Origin: Blastopirellula sp.
Lineage (GTDB): Bacteria > Planctomycetota > Planctomycetia > Pirellulales > Pirellulaceae
NCBI GenBank assembly: GCA_002701545.1
Contig: NZVR01000092.1
Location: 67,187-101,601 of the forward strand
DNA length: 34,415 bases
Direction of reading: 5' to 3'
Position numbers and translations under genes: made by a program. Under the pieces are notes generated by a model that was not told the DNA's origin, ran no database searches, and worked only from the letters and a program-made list of their open reading frames with translations. Below are positions 1 through 9,054 of the stretch, piece after piece (within the stretch, counting starts at the first letter, position 1; every line of letters begins with the position of its first letter).

Positions 1-437
1 TTGGCTATGTCTACAACGCCAAAACATTGCAGTTACTCACCACGTTCTCATACGAAGGGGAAGGCTGGGGCCTCACCTACGACGGAATCCACCTAATCAT
101 GAGTGATGGCTCAGAGAAACTGCGGTTCCTGGACCCGGTTTCTTTCTCGCCTGTGAAAACTATCTTGGTCAAAGACGGCAGTCGATCCATTCGGCAGCTG
201 AATGAACTTGAGTTCGCCGGGGGGCAAATCTTGGCGAATATCTGGCACTCCAATCGAATCGCCATCATTGCTCCCGGGACGGGGAACGTTACCGGCTGGA
301 TTGACCTGACTACGCTGCCGGGTAAGCCCCTCAGGCAAGAGGCAGTCCTGAACGGCATTGCTTACCACGACGGGAGGCTGTTTGTTACGGGGAAGTATTG
401 GCCTCAACTGTTTGAAATCAAGATACTCAAAAAATGA
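1..437 (+). CDS. Glutaminyl-peptide cyclotransferase, C-terminal part (5' end outside window)
   Basis: The reading frame is open from base 3, so the start lies before the window; about 144 residues are seen. The protein matches the C-terminal half of the glutamine cyclotransferase family (PF05096), a beta-propeller that cyclises N-terminal glutamine to pyroglutamate. Family hallmarks seen are GEGWGLTYDG, LIMSDGSEKLRFLDP, LNELEFAGGQILANIW, and the closing VLNGIAYHDGRLFVTGKYWP. The stop TGA overlaps an ATG (ATGA) in the next reading frame, but the better start of the next gene is 26 bases downstream. The homologues are usually exported, but the signal peptide would be outside the window. The family assignment is from remembered family motifs. 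Confidence 0.85.
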   Translation, partial: GYVYNAKTLQLLTTFSYEGEGWGLTYDGIHLIMSDGSEKLRFLDPVSFSPVKTILVKDGSRSIRQLNELEFAGGQILANIWHSNRIAIIAPGTGNVTGWIDLTTLPGKPLRQEAVLNGIAYHDGRLFVTGKYWPQLFEIKILKK

Positions 438-463
438 CGCCTGCAATTCGAAAGGAGCCTCAA

Positions 464-1393
464 ATGTGCTCGCTCGCAAAATACTCCATTGTCTCAGCGG
501 CAGTCTGGTGCTTCGTGGTTTCTTCTTGCGCAATCGCTGACGATTTATTTCCCGCTGAATTGCTGGACTTCGCCCCCGCGAGTTACAACCCGATCTTCTC
601 GGGAACGGGTACCACAACATGGGACCACACGATCCGTGAACGCGGCTATATCTTGCGGCAAGGCAAGCTGTGGCATTTGTGGTACACGGGCTACAACGGC
701 GAGCGTGCCGCGCCGAAATGGCTCGGATACGCGACATCGCGTGACGGTTTGAATTGGAAGCGGCATCCGCAGAATCCAATCTACGACTCAACGTGGACCG
801 AGGACGTGCACGTCGTACGACACAGAGACAAGTTCTACATGGTTGCGGAAGGTCGCCATGACATGGCACATATGCTAACGTCCGCCGATGGGATCCACTG
901 GGCTGACCAAGGTCGACTCGATGTCCGTCACCGCGACGGTACACCACTTACACCGGGACCTTACGGAACTCCAACGCTGTGGTGCGAAAAGAGCATCTGG
1001 TACCTGTTTTACGAGCGCGGTGACCGCGGTGTCTGGCTGGCAACATCGACGGACCGCAAGATCTGGACGAACGTCAAGGACATCGCAGTCATCGCGCGCG
1101 GACCGGCAGCGTACGATCTCCACGCCGTGGCATTGAATCAAGTCATTCGACACCGTGACCGCTACTACGGCGTCTATCACGCGAATGCCGACCCCAACCG
1201 AAAGGGCCCTTGGACCACCTGTCTGGCCGTGTCAGATGACCTGGTGAAATGGAAAAAATATCCCGGCAACCCGATCATCCAGACTAATCACTCAAGCGGT
1301 CAATTGGTCCACGATGGCAGCGTATTTCGACTGTATACGATGCACCCCGACGTGAGAGTCTATCTGCCACGTCGCACAACTTCGTTGGAGTAA
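464..1393 (+). CDS. Secreted GH43-like five-bladed propeller protein (putative glycosidase)
   Basis: 309 residues from the ATG at 464, chosen because AAAGGAG sits seven bases upstream and a signal peptide follows immediately; an ATG at 434 overlapping the previous stop would add ten non-signal residues. The N-terminus is hydrophobic and ends AIADD; VSSC could also act as a lipobox. The body has repeated W-Y-G-tsxDgxxW blades (HLWYTGYNGE, LGYATSRDGLNW, LTSADGIHW, LATSTDRKIW, LAVSDDLVKW) typical of GH43/GH32/GH130-like propellers. Acidic residues suited to catalysis are present (TEDVH, YERGD), but the substrate cannot be read from sequence. It follows the glutamine cyclotransferase closely and may share its transcript. 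It is most like planctomycete proteins loosely annotated as 'glycosylase'. Confidence 0.75.
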   Translation: MCSLAKYSIVSAAVWCFVVSSCAIADDLFPAELLDFAPASYNPIFSGTGTTTWDHTIRERGYILRQGKLWHLWYTGYNGERAAPKWLGYATSRDGLNWKRHPQNPIYDSTWTEDVHVVRHRDKFYMVAEGRHDMAHMLTSADGIHWADQGRLDVRHRDGTPLTPGPYGTPTLWCEKSIWYLFYERGDRGVWLATSTDRKIWTNVKDIAVIARGPAAYDLHAVALNQVIRHRDRYYGVYHANADPNRKGPWTTCLAVSDDLVKWKKYPGNPIIQTNHSSGQLVHDGSVFRLYTMHPDVRVYLPRRTTSLE

Positions 1394-1441
1394 AAGCAAC
1401 TTTCGCCTGCTGACGACCCGTGTGATAGCGACTCTGCAACG

Positions 1442-1981
1442 TCAGTCCGCACTTGGCGGCGGGCTGCTTGGCGGAAGCGATTTCCAAAGTTGCTGGCGTG
1501 TGAATTGCAAAGTGGATTTGCGTTTGCCTTCCTTGAGTAAGATCGTGTTCGTCTGATCGGGGATCAATTCAAAGAAGATTTGATTGCTGAACTTGACCTT
1601 ATCCAAGCCTTCCTTCACGGGGACTTCAAAGTAGAGCCAACCCCACTTCAACGAGATTTCCTTGCCAACCCACTGGATCTGAGCCTCTTTGCCGTCGGAC
1701 GCCTTGATCTGAAACACGTCTTGCAAGTAGGCGGTGATCAGGGCATCAATATTCTTGGTTTTATCCAAATCGACACGTTTCTTGGTGCGAATGCGTAGCG
1801 CTCGCTCCAGGTCGCTCGGATGGACACGCAAAGCAACTTCCAAGTGCTTACTCTGCGAATTGTATTCCGCCTCGGCGATACTGACGTGCGACGGATGCGC
1901 TGCGGCCTGTTGCGTCACCATCGCTAATAACGCCATCGTGAAAGCAGCAACATATCGTTGGTTGTGCATCGATCTTCTCAT
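1442..1981 (-). CDS. DUF6702 family secreted protein
   Basis: 179 residues with a signal peptide (hydrophobic stretch ending QQAAA-HPSHVS). After cleavage the mature protein starts H-P-x-H-V-S-x-x-E-x-x-Y, the signature opening of the DUF6702 family, followed by alternating beta strands (LEVALRVHPSDLERAL, WLYFEVPV). Function is unknown. In Bacteroidetes and Planctomycetes this family is commonly encoded beside an M1 metallopeptidase, exactly as here: the peptidase stop is 41 bases upstream, so the two are probably co-transcribed. A second ATG four codons in (MHNQRY) is an equally possible start. The C-terminus ends in a proline/serine-rich tail. The family assignment is from memory of the motif and context. 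Confidence 0.75.
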   Translation of the reverse strand: MRRSMHNQRYVAAFTMALLAMVTQQAAAHPSHVSIAEAEYNSQSKHLEVALRVHPSDLERALRIRTKKRVDLDKTKNIDALITAYLQDVFQIKASDGKEAQIQWVGKEISLKWGWLYFEVPVKEGLDKVKFSNQIFFELIPDQTNTILLKEGKRKSTLQFTRQQLWKSLPPSSPPPSAD

Positions 1982-2022
1982 TGCCCACTCGTTGGTTTCA
2001 CGCGATCACGGGAACCTGCAAC

Positions 2023-4533
2023 TTACTCGTTGCTTTCCTTAACCGCCGCTTCGCTTGCCTCGTCAGACTTGGCTTTCGCTTCTTCAGCCTTCTTTTGTTC
2101 TTCGGCCTTCTTCTTCGCTTCTTCAGCCTTCTTTTGCTCTTCAGCCTTCTTCTTCGCGTCGGCTTTCTTTTTTTCCTCGGCCGCCTGTCTCTTCTTTTCG
2201 AGATCGCGAGCACGTCGCATTTCGTTACTTGACGACTTACTTTCCTTGAAAAGCTTGAATCGCGACTTGACCATACGGCGGGGGAAATAATTGTTTTTCA
2301 AATCGACGTCAGCGGTTTCCAGGTGCGGATCGAGCACGAAGCTTTTGACAGGCTTATCCGTGACGAGCATCTTCGCTGCGGTTTCGTTGTTGAGTCGCCA
2401 AATCTCGGCGGGGATGCGGACTTCGTCGCTCTTTCCGTCCTCGTATTCAAGTCGCAAGATCACAGGCATGACGAGCCCACCGATATTCTTGAGGTTGACG
2501 ACATAAAAGAACTTCTGCTCTGCGAGCAGCTTCTTTTGCTTTTCGGTCAACTTCTTGAAGGCGTTTTCGTAGGCTTTGATTTCCTCCGGCGAGACGTCCA
2601 GCGGATCATAGTTGTTGTAGAAGTCTTTAAGCTCAGGATAGATGTCGACTTGCTTTTTGATTGGCTTATTCCGCTGTTGCGAAAGCGTTTTGGGCTGCTC
2701 GTCACGTTCCTTCTTCGACTTCGCTTTGTCGATGCGCGGGTCCCCGGTATCCTTTTCCATCGCCTGGACACTCTCAATCGCGATGTCGCAGTGATCGGTC
2801 GTATAAAACCAGCCACGCCAGAACCAGTCGAGATCGATTCCCGAGGCGTCTTCCATCGTACGGAAGAAGTCGGCGGGCATCGGTCGCTTGAACTTCCAGC
2901 GTCGCGCGTATTCCTTGAACGCGTAATCAAAGAGTTCGCGGCCCAGAATACTCTCTCGCAAGATATTCAATGCGGTGGCAGGTTTGCTGTAGGCGTTGGG
3001 ACCGAACTGCAGGATTGCTTCCGAGTTGGTCATGATCGGCACTTGATTGCTGCTCCGCATATAGGAGACGATGTCCTTGGGCTCGCCACCGCGTGACGGG
3101 TAATCCTCTTCCCACTCCTGCTCGGCCAGATACTGCAAAAACGAGTTCAGGCCCTCGTCCATCCACGTCCATTGACGCTCGTCGTGGTTCACAATCATGG
3201 GAAAGTAGTTATGTCCTACTTCGTGGATAATCACTGAGATCAGGCCATATTTCGTCCGTTTCGAATACGTCCCATCCTTCTCCGGACGCGGACCATTGAA
3301 GCAGATCATCGGGTATTCCATACCGTAAACCGGGCCATTCACCGAGATGGCAACGGGGTAGGGATAGTCAAAGGTGTAGCGGGAGTACACATTCAGCGTA
3401 TGAATGATGGCACGTGTCGAGTACTTACTCCAAAGCGGCTCGGCTTCGTTGGGATAGTACGACATGGCCATGACTTGATTACCGCCCACGTTGTGGCCTT
3501 GCGCGTCCCAGATGAATTTGCGAGACGAAGCAAAAGCAAAATCGCGCACGTTATCCGCTTTAAAGATCCAGGTCTTCTTGGCGGTCGCCTTTTCGGCTTG
3601 GTTCGCTTTGGCTTCCTCGGGAGTGACGATAAAAAGTGGCTTCTTGGCCTCTTTCGCTTCGGTTAGTCGCTTGCGTTGATCTTCGCTGAGAATATCCTTG
3701 CCATTCATCAGCACGCCTGTCGCGCCAACAATGTGATCCTCTGGGGCGGTGATTCGTACCGTATAGTCGCCGAACTCCAGTGTGAATTCACCCCGACCCA
3801 GAAACTGTTTGTGCTGCCAGCCTGTCACGTCGGTGTAAGCCACCATGCGGGGATACCAATGAGCGATCTCGTAGATATTGTTTTTATCTTCTTCAAAGTA
3901 CTCGTAGCCCGTGCGCGCCCGCAGTAGCTTGGAGTTATTGATGTTGTAATTCCAGTCGATGGAGAACTTCATCACCTCGCCGCTTGCCAACGGCTTGGTC
4001 AACTCAATTCGCATCATCGTTTTCACCACGGTGTATTTCAGTGGCTCATTGGTGACCGCGTCTTTGACCGACGTGATCTTTGCCCCACCATCAAACGTCT
4101 TGCGAAGCAGCATGCCCTCTAAAGCCTGGTAAGAGAGGCGGCCGCTGATAGGACGGGCCGTTGAGGTCATCGCAGCGTCGGAGTCGGGTCGAAAGATGTT
4201 TTGATCCAGCTGCAGCCACAAGTACTTCAGCGTATCGGGCGAATTATTTTTATAGGTGATGGTCTCCGAACCAATGATCCGCTGCTTGTCGTCATCCAGC
4301 TCCACATCGATCTCGTAGTCGGCTTCCTGTTGCCAGTAGCCTGAACCTGGAGCGCCTGAACCGGTTCGAAACTGGTTCGGCGTGGGAAGCAGTTCACTGA
4401 GTTGTCGAAACTTGTCTTCTTGTTTGTATTTGCGGTTCTCAAACGGCTGTCCGAACACCGTCGGCGCGACGGACATAGAAGCAAGAAGCGTCATTAACGT
4501 TAAAACTAATCTCACGATGCGTTCCCGAGTCAT
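2023..4533 (-). CDS. Secreted M1-family zinc metallopeptidase with Lys/Glu/Ala-rich tail
   Basis: 836 residues. An N-terminal signal peptide ends around VFG-QP (residue 29). The zinc site is complete: H437-E-V-G-H441, then 18 residues to the third ligand E460 (WMDEGLNSF). The GAMEN-like substrate loop is GPVYGMEYPM near residue 400. Residues 60-260 form the beta-sandwich domain that precedes the catalytic domain in M1 enzymes. Residues about 290-325 are a charged insert. The last 65 residues are a highly charged KKAEEQKKAEEA repeat tail, probably a coiled coil, not part of the peptidase fold. It is followed by a DUF6702 gene in the same orientation. The role is probably periplasmic peptide degradation; the substrate is unknown. 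Confidence 0.9.
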   Translation of the reverse strand: MTRERIVRLVLTLMTLLASMSVAPTVFGQPFENRKYKQEDKFRQLSELLPTPNQFRTGSGAPGSGYWQQEADYEIDVELDDDKQRIIGSETITYKNNSPDTLKYLWLQLDQNIFRPDSDAAMTSTARPISGRLSYQALEGMLLRKTFDGGAKITSVKDAVTNEPLKYTVVKTMMRIELTKPLASGEVMKFSIDWNYNINNSKLLRARTGYEYFEEDKNNIYEIAHWYPRMVAYTDVTGWQHKQFLGRGEFTLEFGDYTVRITAPEDHIVGATGVLMNGKDILSEDQRKRLTEAKEAKKPLFIVTPEEAKANQAEKATAKKTWIFKADNVRDFAFASSRKFIWDAQGHNVGGNQVMAMSYYPNEAEPLWSKYSTRAIIHTLNVYSRYTFDYPYPVAISVNGPVYGMEYPMICFNGPRPEKDGTYSKRTKYGLISVIIHEVGHNYFPMIVNHDERQWTWMDEGLNSFLQYLAEQEWEEDYPSRGGEPKDIVSYMRSSNQVPIMTNSEAILQFGPNAYSKPATALNILRESILGRELFDYAFKEYARRWKFKRPMPADFFRTMEDASGIDLDWFWRGWFYTTDHCDIAIESVQAMEKDTGDPRIDKAKSKKERDEQPKTLSQQRNKPIKKQVDIYPELKDFYNNYDPLDVSPEEIKAYENAFKKLTEKQKKLLAEQKFFYVVNLKNIGGLVMPVILRLEYEDGKSDEVRIPAEIWRLNNETAAKMLVTDKPVKSFVLDPHLETADVDLKNNYFPRRMVKSRFKLFKESKSSSNEMRRARDLEKKRQAAEEKKKADAKKKAEEQKKAEEAKKKAEEQKKAEEAKAKSDEASEAAVKESNE
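2081..2158. repeat. 39-bp tandem repeat (2 copies) inside the M1 peptidase tail
   Basis: Two near-identical 39-bp units, 2081-2119 and 2120-2158, encode the 13-residue unit containing AEEQKKAEEAKKK in the C-terminus of the M1 peptidase. The few mismatches are mostly silent. The repeat is in frame, so copy number change would only lengthen or shorten the charged tail. Confidence 0.8.
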
Positions 4534-4776
4534 CTAGGTGGGCCAATCAGTTGGAGCGTAGACACACGTACAGCGTGCCATCAGCTACAAGTATAGTTCA
4601 AAGGCAACTCGCCATGTATTGACTGCGTCTGAAATCCACCGGCTCGCCCACGGCTTACCGACGCCCAAATCCTGCTCCCTGTTCTCGCCGTGCCTGACTT
4701 GATTGCCGGGGGGATTCCGGGGAAAGTAACGATACGCCGTCCTGTCAACTCGCCTGCCAACACCACGAGAAACCCC

Positions 4777-5814
4777 ATGAGTGCGCCGAAAACAACGTTC
4801 ACCCTCGTCATCCTCCTGCTATTACTGGTTGGCATTGCTCCAGCTCAAAACACGACCAACTTTCCGCGGATCGGCCATGTGGACCGATTTGACGCATCGC
4901 TCGACAAAATCATTGGCAAGGATGCGGTGATCGAAGTCCTTTGCGGTGGCTTCGAATGGGCCGAGGGTCCGGTTTGGGTACCCGAAAAGTCAAACAAGTT
5001 TGGAGGTTTTGTTCTGTTTTCCGACATCCCTCACAACGCCGTCATGAAATGGCAGGAGGGCGTTGGTGCCTCCGTCTACATGAAGCCTGCTGGCTATACA
5101 GGCGTCGCAGACTACGGGCGCGAACCGGGCAGTAACGGGCTGGCGCTGGATGCTGCCGGCCGACTCGTGCTGTGCGAACACGGCGACCGACGGATTTCGG
5201 TGCTCAGCAAAGGTGGCGGCAAGCTAACGCTCGCAGATCGGTGGAATGGTAAACGATTCAATAGTCCAAACGACCTGGCCATTCGCCGGAATGGCGACGT
5301 GTTTTTTACCGATCCGATCTACGGACTCCCCCAGCGAGCGGATGATCCAATGCGCGAGATCGATTTCTGTGGTGTCTATCGTTTGCAAAAAGACGGAACC
5401 GTGACGTTGCAATACAAGGGCATGTCTCGCCCCAACGGCATCGCCTTTTCGCCGAACGAAAAGATTCTCTACGTGGCCAACAGCGATGGGAATGATCCGG
5501 TTTGGCGTGCCTTCCCGGTGCAAGAAGATGGCAACCTCGGAACACCCACGCCGTTCTTTGACTCGTCCAAAGACGATCGCATCCCGCGCGGCGGTGGCGA
5601 TGGCATGAAGGTCGACGTGCACGGTAACGTCTTTGCAACTGGTCCGGGTGGCGTGCTCGTGATCTCACCGAGTGGCAAGCTGCTCGGCCGGATCGTCACT
5701 GGTGAAAGGATCGCGAACGTCGGCTGGGGCAACGATGGCAATGTCCTCTATCTGACTTCCGATATGTATCTCTGTCGGATCAAGACGCTGACCAAGGGCG
5801 ACAAGTTTGATTGA
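4777..5814 (+). CDS. Secreted SMP-30/gluconolactonase-like beta-propeller
   Basis: 345 residues from the ATG at 4777 (MSAPKTTFTL), chosen because it leads straight into a signal peptide ending APAQ-N; an upstream in-frame ATG at 4690 would add 29 residues that look like untranslated leader. The mature protein has the SMP-30/gluconolactonase signature: FEWAEGPVWV, YGREPGSNGLALD, GKRFNSPNDLAIRRNGDVFFTDPIYG, MSRPNGIAFSPNEKILYVANS. The E in EGPVW, the N of SPND and the D late in the propeller (GDGMKVD) correspond to metal-binding positions in the family. It likely hydrolyses a sugar lactone or related ester in the periplasm. It is divergent from the M1 peptidase gene (243 bases between starts) and convergent with the CotH gene. 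Confidence 0.85.
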   Translation: MSAPKTTFTLVILLLLLVGIAPAQNTTNFPRIGHVDRFDASLDKIIGKDAVIEVLCGGFEWAEGPVWVPEKSNKFGGFVLFSDIPHNAVMKWQEGVGASVYMKPAGYTGVADYGREPGSNGLALDAAGRLVLCEHGDRRISVLSKGGGKLTLADRWNGKRFNSPNDLAIRRNGDVFFTDPIYGLPQRADDPMREIDFCGVYRLQKDGTVTLQYKGMSRPNGIAFSPNEKILYVANSDGNDPVWRAFPVQEDGNLGTPTPFFDSSKDDRIPRGGGDGMKVDVHGNVFATGPGGVLVISPSGKLLGRIVTGERIANVGWGNDGNVLYLTSDMYLCRIKTLTKGDKFD

Positions 5815-5854
5815 CGGACGCTTTGCGCAACCGGTCGCGCTGGCATCTGAAACG

Positions 5855-8716
5855 CTAAAGCTTGTTTTGAGGATTCGCTCGCTGACTGTCCCACACTTGG
5901 CTGTCCGAAGCTTGGCTGTCCGACGTTAACCCGTAGCTGGCAAGTTCTTTGAGCATCCAGCTGGTTCGGTGGGGAAACCACTCCTGTCGCATACGTTGCT
6001 TTTGCTGCTGCCAATGGTTCAGAGGAGTGAACGGTTCGGCAAAGTGCAGGTCACCCCAACGCGCCGCTTCAGCCATGAGCGCCGGCTCGACCTCATCAAG
6101 CAACCCTTCATATCGTCGCTGGCAAGCGGCCGCGCCCAGAACTCCCTGTTCCCCGCACCATTTGTCGACGCGGGCTGCAAACATCTGACGAAACGCAACA
6201 CTCGTCATCAATCGTTGGAACAAGTGTCCAAAAGCACCTGCCTTATCGGTTCCAGCCAACGGCAACGGAGCGTCCACCCGTACATTCTTCCGCCCGGAAG
6301 CAAATGTGGCGTCGGCGTCCCAATGCATGAACCTCAACCTGGCGTTGAGAAACTTCCTGCGGTAGGCTCGCATGTTGTTTCCATTCTTCAAAACCCAATC
6401 TTCGCCACCGGCGTACATTTGGACCAGGCAGTAGTCGATCAAGTCCACGATATGCAGCTGTGCTTGAAGTGCCGCGAAACAGGCGGGGTCATTCAGATCA
6501 GCGGCGGCAAGCTCCGTAATCTCGTCCCACAACTCGTCGCCAGCTTCGTCGCTTTGGATTTTTCCATTCCGTGTCTGCAGCGTAATGTAGCTCTTGTCCT
6601 TTCCACCCAGGCGGTGCGCCAAATGCTCCTCGTCGGGGCGTTCAACCAAGTTATATAACCCCCAATACAAGCCGTTGACACAGACGTGGACAAAACGACC
6701 TCGGGCCGCCAAACGCCCCATTTCCTGTTCTGTCTTGCGGACCCACTCGTCGCGTATGTATTGTGCTCGTGAGCGCACCGCGGCGTGCTTCGATACCCAA
6801 GAGTCATCCATGCCGCGGAGCACCAGGCTTGAGCAGCCTGTCCGACCCGGCTTGGCACTGACTTGATAGCCGAGACTTTCCCAATAGCGAATTGCTGCAT
6901 CCCATTGGGCGCGGGTCATACCCGCCGCCACGCCAAATCGACCGGATCGATCATTCAAGCTCACGCGTTCTGGCGTCTCAAACCAAACCTCACCCCCCAG
7001 TGAAGCCCGACGGCTCAAGTTGGAATGGACCACAAAGCCGCGAGGTGTCGGAAAGGGCGTTGACTCCTGGACCAGATTGATCCCACGTGCATCAATCGTC
7101 CACAGGTATTTGTTCTCCTCATCGCCGTAGGATCCCAATTTCACACCGACGAACCGACTTGACGTTTTCGACTGCAAACCGTCGGAGGCGCCAATCAATA
7201 CGTCTTCATTCTGCAGCAAATCCACGGCTGGTGCGCGCAGCGGACCCGTTCCTCGATTTGGTCCTGCGACTTTCAGCGACGCAAAGATGGGATGCTGCAG
7301 CGCAGAAAGACCGTAACGCGAGCGAAAGCTGACTCGCAAGGAATGTTTCTTTCCATCGACGCGACCGCCTTTGTCGCCAGCCAATCGCAGGCCACACGGT
7401 GCTTGAAATCCTGTTTCGCCCTCATGCGACAACAGTTCCACGACAGCGGGAACCTCCCAATCGCGACCGCTGTTCCCCGGATTTGAATAGATGCCCTCCC
7501 TGCCGAAGATCGCTGCGTTGTCGGCAACCACCGAGACCATCGGTAGATGCGCAAGTGCTGCTTTGAGACGATCCTCGTGCGTGTCCGCGCAACGCGGATC
7601 CATCTCGTAATCCGCGGTGATCTCGTGCCATTGCTCAGGAAATCCCGCGGGGGCCGTTGGCTGGCGGACAAGTTCGTCTAGGTTGAGGAAACTGCGAGTC
7701 ATAAGCGGGGATTTGACTCGGTGCTCGCCAAACGCCCGCGCGCGGATCACCGTGGTCCGGTTAATGGTGAGTGGCTGCCGATAAATTTCGCTGTTGGATT
7801 CCTCCGGAATGCTTCCATCCGTGGTGTAACGGATGACGGCCTCCGGAGTGTCGCAAGTCAGCTGAACGGTGAAGTCTGTTTCGAACAGACATGATGCGTG
7901 TGAGCAGTGAACTGCTTTTGTAAACCCGACGACGTCAGGTGCGTTCATTGCCAGCGGTGTGGGATACGCCAGCGGTTTCGGAATGGTGGCGGAGGGACCA
8001 AACGTCACACCGTGAACAACATTCGGCATCCCCAAGGGGATGGTTTGTTCGACCGTCGTTTTGTCTGGCCTGACGAGATGCAGCGACTCACCCGATTTCG
8101 ACAGGCGAAAGTTCGTGTGCAACTCTTCTTCGTCAAAAAAGTCGTATCCCGAGGCAAACACCAGCACGCGTTCGTTGGGCGCAAGGATCAGTGTCGGAAT
8201 CCGCCATTTCTGCAGCTTGTCCAATCTATCCGTCAGGTACCAACCGGTGGCATCAAATGGCTGCTCACCAGGATTCCAGAGTTCAATCCAGTCTGGACAA
8301 CCGCCTTCCCAATCCACAATTTCTCCCGCATTGGCTACTTGCACTTCAGCAATCACCAAGCGAGCGGACTGACTGGGGGTAGATAGCACGTCCCTTGTGG
8401 AATGGACGGGAGTCGGGTGTGTGCGAAAGTTCCCTCCCAGCACGTTTGTTTCAGAAACGACGATGCGTCGCGTCTTGTCCTGCCGCGAGGCAACGTTGGG
8501 CTTGTCGAGTGACGAGGCGTGCGTCGTAAGATTCAGGTGCTGCTCCGCCAAATTGCGCAGGCCACCGAATTCGACCATGGCGACGGCGCCTATCAGCAGG
8601 CAAGCGTACATGCCAGTGACGCGGCAGAACGCCGCTACTCTGGCTCGACGAGAATTCTTAGCGGCACATTGATGCGGAACTCGGTGAACATCATTTTTGC
8701 TAGTCGTCTGCCGCAT
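5855..8716 (-). CDS. CotH-kinase/lamin-tail-domain protein with internal extra domain
   Basis: 953 residues from the ATG at 8716; the frame stays open upstream to 9022, but that part reads like non-coding translation, whereas 8716 is followed by a basic segment and a single membrane helix (residues 33-50). Domains in order: lamin-tail domain about 118-255 (LVIAEVQVANAGE, DWIELWNPGEQP, GWYLTD); a chitobiase C-terminal-like domain about 270-345 (IRYTTDGSIPEESN); and a CotH kinase domain about 390-810 with NGLYWGLYNLVERPDEEH and FMHWDADATF as probable catalytic/metal segments. Between residues about 479 and 628 an extra domain splits the CotH core. The C-terminus carries a short SDSQ repeat. It is probably a cell-surface protein; CotH members can phosphorylate serines, but the target here is unknown. 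Confidence 0.8.
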   Translation of the reverse strand: MRQTTSKNDVHRVPHQCAAKNSRRARVAAFCRVTGMYACLLIGAVAMVEFGGLRNLAEQHLNLTTHASSLDKPNVASRQDKTRRIVVSETNVLGGNFRTHPTPVHSTRDVLSTPSQSARLVIAEVQVANAGEIVDWEGGCPDWIELWNPGEQPFDATGWYLTDRLDKLQKWRIPTLILAPNERVLVFASGYDFFDEEELHTNFRLSKSGESLHLVRPDKTTVEQTIPLGMPNVVHGVTFGPSATIPKPLAYPTPLAMNAPDVVGFTKAVHCSHASCLFETDFTVQLTCDTPEAVIRYTTDGSIPEESNSEIYRQPLTINRTTVIRARAFGEHRVKSPLMTRSFLNLDELVRQPTAPAGFPEQWHEITADYEMDPRCADTHEDRLKAALAHLPMVSVVADNAAIFGREGIYSNPGNSGRDWEVPAVVELLSHEGETGFQAPCGLRLAGDKGGRVDGKKHSLRVSFRSRYGLSALQHPIFASLKVAGPNRGTGPLRAPAVDLLQNEDVLIGASDGLQSKTSSRFVGVKLGSYGDEENKYLWTIDARGINLVQESTPFPTPRGFVVHSNLSRRASLGGEVWFETPERVSLNDRSGRFGVAAGMTRAQWDAAIRYWESLGYQVSAKPGRTGCSSLVLRGMDDSWVSKHAAVRSRAQYIRDEWVRKTEQEMGRLAARGRFVHVCVNGLYWGLYNLVERPDEEHLAHRLGGKDKSYITLQTRNGKIQSDEAGDELWDEITELAAADLNDPACFAALQAQLHIVDLIDYCLVQMYAGGEDWVLKNGNNMRAYRRKFLNARLRFMHWDADATFASGRKNVRVDAPLPLAGTDKAGAFGHLFQRLMTSVAFRQMFAARVDKWCGEQGVLGAAACQRRYEGLLDEVEPALMAEAARWGDLHFAEPFTPLNHWQQQKQRMRQEWFPHRTSWMLKELASYGLTSDSQASDSQVWDSQRANPQNKL

Positions 8717-9054
8717 ACTTCCGGTACCGAGAATTGGAATACGGGGAATCCGAGGTAGTTGGAAGGCCAGTACCAGCAAAGGGTCGGGGGCGCCGCAGCG
8801 TTTCGCAGGCCAACAAACCAATGGTGGACAGCATCCCGACCCTGCCTTCATCAGTTCTGTCTGACTAACTCTACGACACCCCAACGTGGACGAAGTGATG
8901 GAAGTACGGGTTATGCCGCGTTTGCTGCCATTTGATCGAAAAAGAATCACCCGACACGATGCACGATGCCCCGCATGACTCACTCGCTTGCAAGGGACTA
9001 CGAAGCAGACGGTATCGGACACCTCACCGTGCAGCCGTCCGAGATCCCTGTCAG
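8717..9054. other. Intergenic region upstream of the CotH gene
   Basis: This stretch of 338 bases separates the CotH start from the stop of the small Tat-signal gene, both on the minus strand. The minus frame of the CotH gene is open across most of it but the translation is rich in Arg, Cys and Ser with no domain. I see no RNA gene, convincing promoter or hairpin. Confidence 0.5.

Noticed and set aside
464-560. Lipoprotein signal (VSSC) in the GH43-like protein
   Set aside because: AIA-DD just downstream is an equally good signal peptidase I site; cannot be decided.
2323-3096. Antisense frame of 257 residues opposite the M1 peptidase
   Set aside because: Shadow of a gene with intact catalytic motifs.
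8717-9022. N-terminal extension of the CotH protein
   Set aside because: The added 102 residues look like random translation; the ATG at 8716 starts just before the membrane helix.
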